Assembly: GCA_021234155.1 (NCBI GenBank)
Contig: JAJEKV010000002.1
Coordinates: 9,322,409-9,386,408, forward strand
Reading direction: 5' to 3'
Source: Isoetes taiwanensis
Taxonomy: Eukaryota > Streptophyta > Lycopodiopsida > Isoetales > Isoetaceae
Length of the DNA stretch: 64,000 nt
Shown here one piece after another: positions 56,821 to 64,000 of the stretch; within the stretch, counting starts at the first letter, position 1; each line of letters opens with the position of its first letter. The notes under the pieces are model-generated. The model was not told where the DNA came from. It did not search any database and was given only the letters and a program-made list of their open reading frames with translations. Position numbers and translations under genes: made by a program.

Positions 56821-57682
56821 TATGGAATGAATGTTCTCCATTGTAATTTGATTTCAACGTTCTTTTCTTCGTTTTGACTAATGGCACCGTAATTGTTAAT
56901 CATACTCTCCTTGCTCCGGTGGTTCGTGCGCGATCCGACACCGCCACGCATCCCATCCCAGGCATCACAGAGACCGCTCCAGGCGGCACAGATCCCGCTC
57001 AAGGCGGAAGAAATACCGTTCTGGCACAGATCCCGGTCACGCTACACTCTTGCCCGACCTTTGGGACAAGGTTGCTCACGAATTCAGAGGTTGCTCGCTA
57101 CACCCCGGGATAAAAAGAACGGCGAAGAACAAAGAGAAAGTCCAAGAAGCTCAAAGCATCTTGCAAGCATTGCATAACATCCACGGAGGGTGGGGAAGGA
57201 GCATATTCGATGAAAGGCTGCGCGGAGGCGAAAGTGGAGAAGTCGGGGTGATTGGGCGGCGGTAGCTCCAGAGGCACCTCCACGTGAGGCATTCCACACT
57301 CTTCAAAGTTGCCCCCAAGGCTTACAGATGGCATGAAGAAGCGCCACAAGTTAATCCCCTAAGGTGGACCACCTACCAAGATGATGTAACTGTAGTGACA
57401 GCAAGACCGCCATGGTCTCTGCGTCCGATGTAAAATACATTGTATCTGTTCAATTTATTAATAAAAATTCTTTTTCAACTAGATCTTTGGTTTCAAACTT
57501 TAATGAATTTCCTTTGTTTCAGTTGCATTGTTTTTGTTCTCGACTCGCGAACCTGGGAAAACTGCAGCAAAGCTCGGATTCAGAGTTTTATTCAAAAATT
57601 CGAATTAAGGATAGTTTTCGGGTCGGGGTGCTACTTTTTATGTAAATTAACCGGGTTCCGAAAAAAAATGGGAATGGAATGA
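56820..57682. other. Right inner part of the transposon
   Basis: Overlapping short frames at 56,874-57,265 have no recognised product. A damaged half palindrome (TTCTCGACTCGCGAAC) is at 57,537. The right end is AT-rich up to the terminal repeat. Confidence 0.4.
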
Positions 57683-57707
57683 GTCCCACTTTAATTAAAT
57701 ACGACTT
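57683..57707 (-). repeat. Right terminal inverted repeat (25 bp)
   Basis: Exact reverse complement of 45,470-45,494; followed by the TTTA target duplication at 57,708-57,711. Confidence 0.9.
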
Positions 57708-57711
57708 TTTA

Positions 57712-58300
57712 GCAATAATAGTCATTGTTAGATTATTTTCTGACTGACTGTTCAACAATAACAGTCATTGTCTTTCTGTGTTCAAGGGTTTATCAACATA
57801 TGCAATAACTTTAGATCTTGGCCTAAAGCATAAGCCACTTTGGCTGCTACAAACTCATTTGATTCCCCATATGTCTGCTACAAACTCGTTTGATTCTAAC
57901 ATGCAATGAAGAATATGATAATACAAACAAGAGATGGGTTTCGAAATGATTATCTTGAAAATGGGCAGCATTTGTTGTATAATCCCTGTCATATTTGTCG
58001 GATGTGGAATGTCTCTCAATGAGCTTGCTGGATTTTTGTGTGTAGGTGAATTGTTGAGAGGCTTTTTGTGTCTGTTGACCTTTGCAATGGCACAAATTTG
58101 TTGGGTGCATTCTAACAGGCAATGAAGAATATGATAATGCATCATGCATATAAATATCAAGGTAAGATCTCATATGATGATGCGTCTTACATATAAATAT
58201 CAAGGTAAGATCTCATATGCGGTTCGTGATTGCCCCATATGTCACATTGGGCAGCCAATGTTATAGGTTACAGATCTCATTGCCTTGAAAATTAGAGACT
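57712..58300. other. Continuation of the interrupted tandem repeat and intergenic DNA
   Basis: 57,712-57,882 continues the second unit of the 456-bp duplication. Further on, CATATAAATATCAAGGTAAG occurs twice (about 58,147 and 58,190), a small direct duplication. No gene is recognised. Confidence 0.5.
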
Positions 58301-58539
58301 GAACTGATAACTTGGTGATTGTATAAGCACCCCATCTCCCCCAAGAGAGATTTGCAGCTACAAAAAACTGAGCTTCATATGCGAGCTCCTTCCATAAGGT
58401 AGGCATTTTAGAAATGAAATCACATTATGGAATAAAGTTATTGATCCAAAAGCTGCAAGTAACCATTTGTCTGTTAGCAGGAGGATATTCTGTTATTTGC
58501 TTGCAGTTCTGTTAGCAGTTACGTGCAGTTCACTTATCA

Positions 58540-58760
58540 TATGGAAGGTTTGGGTCCACCATTAAGACATCCATTAGATCTTTGCTTTTACCATAACATG
58601 CTGTAAAATGAAAGGAAGTTCCTCCAACTATGTCATAACAAAGTTTTTTTTATCTGCATGATTATCAAGAAGGAATTTGACGGCATCTAATTTTCCTTTA
58701 TAAGCAGCATGATGCAAAAGCTTATAACCTCCAATACTGGGATAATCTAGCAGATTTTGT
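58540..58760 (-). pseudogene. Ankyrin-repeat gene fragment
   Basis: The minus strand reads GGYKLLHHAAYKGKLDAVKFLLDNHADK and, after a frame change, DIVGGTSFHFTACYGKSKDLMDVL. These are two consecutive ankyrin repeats (x-T-x-L-H-x-A-A-x-x-G-x-x-x-x-V-x-x-L-L pattern). The frame shift and a following stop mark it as a relic. It is upstream of, and opposite to, the intact kinase gene. The parent gene is unknown. Confidence 0.6.
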
Positions 58761-58819
58761 TATGTCTTCTTGCTTGAATACATATTCTTGATTATTTATA
58801 GCCCTATTGGACTCTTGTA

Positions 58820-59100
58820 CATGTTCTTCTTGTAACTGTTAGTAAATTCTTGGAGCCAAATTACCACTAACAGATTGTTCAGATTATGAAATGGCCATTA
58901 ACAGATCGACTTTTTATTTTGCAATGTGAAATGCTTATTAACAGATTTTGTTACGTTAAAAACTAACATAATAACTCAAGTGCCAAAATGTTATTAACAA
59001 ATTCTGTTATGTTAGCAGATAACATAACAAATCTCATGTGCGAAACGCTTTTTAACAGAATTTGTAATGTTAGTAATTGACATAACAGGTGGTGTGAAAG
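58820..59100. repeat. Degenerate TAACA-rich repeat with hairpin
   Basis: Imperfect units of about 60 bp built around AACAGATTTTGTTA and TAACATAA recur three or four times. At 59,005-59,029 TGTTATGTTA and TAACATAACA form a perfect 10-bp inverted repeat around GCAGA. Confidence 0.5.
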
Positions 59101-59224
59101 CTCGACAAAAATGACCTTAATTTATCATAGCAAACAATTGGTTAACTTAAAATTTAATTTAATTTAACCCATGGTCTGAAGGTACCTTTAGACGATAAGG
59201 TTGCACTAAATGCAAATGTACAAT

Positions 59225-62200
59225 TCTTGTCACTATGTACGCTACATATTTATTTCTTGGTCAATTAATAGAGTTAAAGACTCGGACGTATGCGAGTTGG
59301 AGACCCTTGACCAATTATTGGTTGTCTTAAGGTGGCACTAGAAATTGGCCATAGGACCCCAAGATCGTTCATGGCATCAAAAGCTTCTATGGGTTTCTAT
59401 GCGTTTCTCATCTTAGGAGCCATATTTAAACAAGCAAATGCCAAGACCTACCCCCTTCAACAGGGATGGGCTTCAAAGAATGATCCGCATCTTCCAGAGG
59501 TCCAAGCGTCAGATGGAAGCATGCATCGGCTCCTTACAACCACATCCAATTCATCCAAGCAGCAAATGACCATCACAAGTGACAACGGTACGTTTGGCCT
59601 TGCCTTTTTCCGTTTCTCAAATACCAGTACTCATTTCTATCTAAGCTTAATTTTGGGAGCTGGAAAAACTTGGGGAGTCCCTGTCTGGTCTGCAAACAGA
59701 AACAACCCTGTTGGGGAAAATGCAACTCTTTTACTCACAGCACAGACCAGTCTGTCTTTGCAGGATAAGAATGGCACAGTTGTATGGTCTTCTTCTGTTT
59801 TGGGTATTGTTTCTTTAGATGTTCCAGAAACGGGAAACTTTACTTTCAACAACAGCACAGGAAATGCACTTTGGAAAAGTTTTGATCATCCTACTGATTG
59901 TCTACTTGGGGGCCAAAGTGTGTCCACAGGGCAAAAATTTGTGGCCAGTGCCTCAAACTCTACCATGGAAGAGGGAATATTTGAGGCTGTAATTGAGGTG
60001 GCTGGCTTTGTTATGTACCTTATTTGGTCTGATTCAAAAATGCCTTATTTTGTGTGGAGCCTTGCTGGTTCAGATGCTAAATCTGCACTTGTTAGATGTT
60101 CACCATATGTGACTCAGTTAACAATCAACAGCCAGTCCTTTAACATGGGTTACCGCCTGCCTCCGGGTACAGTGAATTCCAATGGTGCAAGCGCATGTAT
60201 ACCTGACACCACAGTGTCTTTCACTACATCATTTTCTAATGCCTGGCTTTTTGTCAGACTAGATTCCAATGGTGATCTGATTGTTTTCAGTCGTGCCAAA
60301 GATAATACAAGCTCAGGTTGGAATAGGAACTTTCAATTGCAGGACTACATTTCTGGCAAGTGCCAACTGCCTATGACATGTGGCCCATATGGTATCTGTA
60401 CAAAAGATGGTTGTAAGTGCCTCAAGGGAAGCAAAGAGAAAGAATCTTATCAAGACTCCCAAGAAAAATGTACAGATCCAACCTGGGCTCATCCTACATG
60501 TGTAGAAAATGAAGCTGCCAACAAGCATTTTCTAACACTCGCAAACACTAGCTATTCTTCTATAGAGAACTATGGTTCCCCTGACAAGATTTCAACCTTG
60601 GGCGACTGTAAGAGTCTGTGTCTTGGAAATTGTTCATGTCGTGCTTTATTCTTTGATGGAAGCAATGGCCATTGTTATTTTCTTGATCAAGCTTTAGGAA
60701 GCATGACATCACATGGGAGCTCGACAGTCACGGCATTGCTCAAGTTCTCAAATATTAAGATCGTTCCCACTCCTTTGCCAAGGAAGGGCTTGACTCGTCT
60801 CCAACTTATATTGACTTGCATTGCAGTGATATCATTCGTGTTGTCACTAGCTTTAGTGGTCGTGTTGTATATCAGGCTGAGAAAGACTTCAGATGAACTA
60901 GATATTATTTTATCCTCTTTGCAAGGCCCTCCACATAGATTTTCATACCAGAAACTACAGACATGCACTAATAAGTTTTCCAATAAATTAGGAAGTGGAG
61001 GCTTTGGAACTGTTTACAAGGGTTCTTTGCCAAATGGTAAAGAACTGGCTGTTAAGAAACTTGAAACATCTAGTCAAGGACAAAAAGAGTTCATAGCAGA
61101 GGTGGTCTCCATGGGAAGCATTGGCCATACAAACATTGTCAAGCTCTGCGGTTTTTGTGCAGAGAAATCCCACAAGTTGCTTGTATACGAGTACATGCCA
61201 AATGGATCTCTAGACCAGTGGATATTTTATGAGAATGATAATGCTGTTCTAGATTGGAAAACCAGGTACCAGATTGCTCTAGGCACTGCACGTGGTTTGG
61301 CATACTTACATAATGAGTGTCATGATTCAATCATACATCTTGATATTAAACCTCAGAACATCCTCTTGGATAATAGTTTTAATCCAAAAGTTTCAGATTT
61401 TGGCCTGTCCAAGTTACTTGGGAGTAAAGACACATCTCAAGTAAATACCTGTGTAAGAGGAACACCAGGTTACCTTGCCCCAGAGTGGTTACTACAATCC
61501 GTAGCAACCAAAAAATGTGATGTATACAGTTATGGTATGGTATTGCTTGAACTTGTTGGAGGGCGAAAAAATTTAGATTCAACAAAGCTTGATTCTGATC
61601 TCAGCTGGTATTTCCCAGCATGGGTTGTGAACGAGATCAAGCAGGGCAGGATTAATTGTGTTATAGATCCAAAGCTGAGGGCAGAGACATCCACTGGGGA
61701 ATATGAGGAAGAAATCAGGAGGCTGATTAAGACCGCGTTGTGGTGTATACAAGAGAACCCAGCAAGCAGACCTGGAATAGAACATGTAGTTGGCATGTTG
61801 GAAGGAGTGGAGAACTTAGATGATCCACCATTGGATTATCATTTCACTGTGCAAGCACAGGGAATCATAGACATCAGCTCAAATCATGAAAGCTTCCGCG
61901 TCATGTATGTTCAAGACAGTAGTACTATTTCACTTAACCGTAACTGACATTTTATTCACCAGCCATCACCAAATGGTTCCATTATCCAATATGTATACCT
62001 CTATGAATTATTGTCTATCTGAAACTCAAGGACAGAAAATCATAGGTTCAAATAGCAGTGCCAGAGAATTGAAGGTTCAAGGTCTACATGAATCCCACAC
62101 GAATAACAAAGGACCTTTCCTGACGGGTTAATATCAGTCTAGAGCAAGAACATTTCCTTTCTAAGGCGACTTCTGAAGATTCTGTTTATAGAAGTAGCTT

Positions 62201-62830
62201 TTGTTGTATTATATACATTTTGATGGCAGTCATCAGGAAACGAATCTTGGTTGGCCTGCATGTGTAACTATACAGTATATCACGAAGTAAATAATCACAT
62301 CCTTGCCATCAGTAGCTGTTAACTTGTGATATATAATAAAAAGCAGAGTCTACAAAGATAAACTAGGAGTAGGGTAACTCGGGCTAAAATGTATAATAGA
62401 TCATTAAGGCTATCACAAGGCCCTTGAGCGCAGGCGCGTCAACTATGTACCTCTTGATGGACTATGTTCCTCTTGATGCTCCAGGCTTCGGGTACGAAAT
62501 AAGGTCTAGAGGCACATGAAATCCAATTTCTAGAAAAAGTGAGAATTAAACCACCAAAGCTATAAATCTTTCCATGATGTTCTGGAGTTGCTTAAGACCT
62601 TTTTTAGAGCAAGAAGACTACAAACATGAGAGGAAGAAATGATGGAGTTAGAAATGACGGCTCTCTTATTCCTGGATATTTGGAAATGAGTGTCAACTTT
62701 CTTATTAATTTTATCAATTATATCTATCCACAACTCACTAGCATTTGCCAAGAATTGACTCAAACAATGTTAACAAACATATGTCAAGTGTTAACAAGGA
62801 AATTCAAAGTTAATAACTTAACTAGCAATA
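59225..62830 (+). repeat. Segmental duplication, right copy (intact kinase gene plus flanks)
   Basis: Counterpart of 14,875-18,583 in the same orientation. It includes about 150 bp upstream of the gene and about 880 bp downstream. One internal stretch near 18,060-18,180 of the left copy is missing or altered here (about 62,390-62,415). Confidence 0.85.
59371..61947 (+). CDS. G-type lectin S-receptor-like serine/threonine protein kinase
   Basis: A single uninterrupted frame of 858 codons from ATG at 59,371; the frame is open 13 codons further upstream but without an ATG, and the paralogue also starts at this Met. Domains: signal peptide 1-24 (cleavage after ANA), bulb-type lectin about 65-180 (VWSANRNNPV, LQDKNGTVVW, LWKSFDHPTDCLL), EGF-like CGPYGICTKDGCKC (337-350), PAN-like cysteine segment (about 408-450), transmembrane 477-501, kinase about 540-815. 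Kinase residues: GSGGFG loop 541-546, Lys562, HLDIKPQN 656-663 (Asp658), DFG 676-678, APEW 703-706. HLD in place of HRD makes it a non-RD kinase, as in SD-2 type receptors often linked to defence or stress sensing. Ligand unknown. Many CAG and CTG codons are intact here, unlike in the transposon regions. Confidence 0.92.
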   Translation: MASKASMGFYAFLILGAIFKQANAKTYPLQQGWASKNDPHLPEVQASDGSMHRLLTTTSNSSKQQMTITSDNGTFGLAFFRFSNTSTHFYLSLILGAGKTWGVPVWSANRNNPVGENATLLLTAQTSLSLQDKNGTVVWSSSVLGIVSLDVPETGNFTFNNSTGNALWKSFDHPTDCLLGGQSVSTGQKFVASASNSTMEEGIFEAVIEVAGFVMYLIWSDSKMPYFVWSLAGSDAKSALVRCSPYVTQLTINSQSFNMGYRLPPGTVNSNGASACIPDTTVSFTTSFSNAWLFVRLDSNGDLIVFSRAKDNTSSGWNRNFQLQDYISGKCQLPMTCGPYGICTKDGCKCLKGSKEKESYQDSQEKCTDPTWAHPTCVENEAANKHFLTLANTSYSSIENYGSPDKISTLGDCKSLCLGNCSCRALFFDGSNGHCYFLDQALGSMTSHGSSTVTALLKFSNIKIVPTPLPRKGLTRLQLILTCIAVISFVLSLALVVVLYIRLRKTSDELDIILSSLQGPPHRFSYQKLQTCTNKFSNKLGSGGFGTVYKGSLPNGKELAVKKLETSSQGQKEFIAEVVSMGSIGHTNIVKLCGFCAEKSHKLLVYEYMPNGSLDQWIFYENDNAVLDWKTRYQIALGTARGLAYLHNECHDSIIHLDIKPQNILLDNSFNPKVSDFGLSKLLGSKDTSQVNTCVRGTPGYLAPEWLLQSVATKKCDVYSYGMVLLELVGGRKNLDSTKLDSDLSWYFPAWVVNEIKQGRINCVIDPKLRAETSTGEYEEEIRRLIKTALWCIQENPASRPGIEHVVGMLEGVENLDDPPLDYHFTVQAQGIIDISSNHESFRVMYVQDSSTISLNRN

Positions 62831-62880
62831 TTCGCAACAAAATATTTCTAGTTGTTACGCACACAAACCATTAGAAAGTT

Positions 62881-62980
62881 ACTATAGCTATTTTGGTCAA
62901 TGCACTATTCTTTTGGTGTTGACCAATATACTATAGCTATTTTGGTCAATGCACTATTCTTTTGGTATTGACCATTAGAT
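62881..62980 (+). repeat. Tandem duplication, 49-bp unit
   Basis: ACTATAGCTATTTTGGTCAA begins at 62,881 and again at 62,930, each followed by TGCACTATTCTTTTGG. Within a unit TTGGTCAA and TTGACCAA are nearly inverted copies. Confidence 0.75.
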
Positions 62981-63340
62981 CCAAACCAAATGCAGGCAGT
63001 TTTGGACTTTTCAGCTTTATGAATATCCATGAGCTCGATGTTCATTTGACTCCATAACAGGTCTTTATGATTATAAACCAGTGATTAATTTTAGCAAACC
63101 TGTTGGTTAAAATGTCCCTCTTGCAACATGCTTTGTGCTATGCTTTGCCTTGCGTTCTAAAGAATATTTTGGGAGTAGAAGAATCTTAAGAAATGCTTTT
63201 GAATTTTTTTGGAGGGTCTTTGAAATATTCCATAGGAATATTTTTGTATAAATACGGATGACAAACACATACTATGATATTTGTATGGTTGTCACACTAT
63301 CCCCCTCCTACAATGATGATGAATCTTCGGAGCTGGAGCC
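62980..63340. other. Intergenic stretch
   Basis: No open frame of note and no recognised feature between the 49-bp repeat and the gypsy relic. Confidence 0.4.
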
Positions 63341-63394
63341 GGAGTACTTGGACTTGGCTTATATAGGGAGCATTACTAGAATTATGCAATTTGT

Positions 63395-63735
63395 TCGAGA
63401 GAATTAGTCAGATTTTCTGCATGTCCTAAGGTCAATCACTTGGAGAATGTCCTTCCCAATCAACAAAGTAATACAACCAGCAACCAGAAAACTTAGAATT
63501 CAGAGATCTCTCGAACCTCGAACTCTTTATGATCATTAATTTCCATTGGAGGCGCCAGAGGAATCTGATCTAGGAAGGGATTAGGTGTGTATGGCTCAAA
63601 TAGTGAAGCATGAAATACTAGATGTAGACATACTAGATGTAGACAAACAGTTGGAGGGAGCTCGAGTCAGAATGCAACATTGCTGATCTGAGCCACGATG
63701 CGATAAAAACCGAGGCGCATATAGTTAAGCTTCCG
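63395..63735 (-). pseudogene. Ty3/gypsy integrase C-terminus and chromodomain relic
   Basis: Minus-strand translation gives YRIVAQISNVAF-LELPPTV, then HLVFHASLFEPYTPNPF, LAPPMEINDHKEFEVREI and YFVDWEGHS. This is the end of a gypsy integrase (pattern I-x-x-V-A-Y-R-L-x-L-P, then V-F-H-V-S-L-L-x-P-Y) and the following chromodomain (E-x-E-V-E-x-I ... Y-x-V-x-W-x-G). Stops and a short tandem insertion (CTAGATGTAGACA twice near 63,620) break the frame. The rest of the element is outside the window or lost. Confidence 0.7.
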
Positions 63736-63739
63736 GATG

Positions 63740-64000
63740 ATGTAAATATGCATACATGTCTTCTTGCAAAAAGTGGCCCCTTTTTCAGTATATATTGGGG
63801 CCTATGGCGCTGTCACGAACCTATGAGTTAGATACAAGAAAGACAGTAGAAATACAGATATACCCGAAGAGCAAATCTAGGAAACTTGAAGAAGAATGCG
63901 CGAGACTATCCAAAGGTCAAAAGGAAGGACACAAGAACATTGGCAAGGCTAAGGCAAGAGCAAGAACATGAGCAAAAGCAAGAGCTAGGCACAAAAGAAG
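63740..64000. other. Window edge, unassigned
   Basis: A 71-codon plus-strand frame rich in Lys, Arg and Glu (63,756-63,971) overlaps an imperfect AAGGCAAGAGCAAGA repeat. I recognise no product. It may be more of the gypsy relic on the minus strand. Confidence 0.3.

Larger units (their letters stand above)
45470..57707. mobile_element. 12.2-kb TIR DNA transposon with transposase relic and gene cargo
   Basis: Perfect 25-bp inverted repeats at 45,470-45,494 and 57,683-57,707 (AAGTCGTATTTAATTAAAG then TGGGAC) bound a 12,238-bp element flanked by TTTA. Inside, from left to right, are a minus-strand transposase relic (45,676-48,590), a CATATTAAA-rich tract, a G-box cluster (48,859-48,946), a degenerate repeat array (49.8-51.2 kb), a plus-strand multi-exon gene with an FCP1-like domain (about 52.25-56.4 kb) and palindromic repeats. 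The transposase signature and 4-bp duplication support a cut-and-paste element. I cannot tie it to a named superfamily with certainty. The second gene may be captured cargo or a regular second gene of the family. Confidence 0.8.

Noticed and set aside
59332-59370. Upstream extension of the kinase by 13 codons
   Set aside because: The frame is open but begins with GTG. The ATG at 59,371 is the first Met, is followed by a good signal peptide and is shared with the paralogue.

Overview
The window looks like a large, transposon-rich plant nuclear genome. The only intact host gene I can support is an intronless G-type lectin receptor kinase, and nothing bacterial or organellar is visible. The retroelement mix (chromovirus-type Ty3/gypsy, LINE, Penelope-like elements) would suit a fern, lycophyte or other large-genome land plant. 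I cannot name the species.

Layout. 0-12.6 kb is a graveyard of decayed retroelements: a minus-strand Ty3/gypsy relic (gag, protease, RT, integrase, chromodomain), a possible second gypsy leader near 9.7 kb, and a minus-strand LINE RT near 11.4-12.5 kb. 14.9-18.6 kb is a dead copy of the lectin receptor kinase; its intact paralogue is at 59.4-61.9 kb in a direct 3.6-kb segmental duplication. 20.3-35.7 kb is a head-to-tail array of an intron-bearing, Penelope-like reverse transcriptase element: two full 6.54-kb units and a truncated third. It is followed by the 5' part of a divergent relative (35.7-37.6 kb) and a minus-strand LINE 3' fragment (37.6-38.9 kb). 39-45 kb is mostly unassigned AT-rich DNA with LTR-like pieces and a UDP-glycosyltransferase relic.

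45,470-57,707 is a complete-looking 12.2-kb DNA transposon with perfect 25-bp terminal inverted repeats and a TTTA target duplication. It sits in one member of a local tandem duplication whose other member keeps the empty site. It holds a frameshifted transposase with a GHTHDDID signature (minus strand), a plus-strand multi-exon gene ending in an FCP1/NIF-type phosphatase-like domain, a cluster of ACGT boxes between them, and about 19 copies of a TCGCGA-centred palindrome found nowhere else in the window. The right end holds an ankyrin fragment, the intact kinase, and another minus-strand gypsy integrase/chromodomain relic.

Reliability. Where the tandem Penelope-like units can be aligned, many differences are CAG or CTG in one unit replaced by CGTA, CGG or garbled bases in another. 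That is not a natural mutation spectrum, and I infer sequencing or consensus error, perhaps at CHG-methylated sites. Some frameshifts and stops called here as decay, especially inside transposons, may therefore be artefacts.
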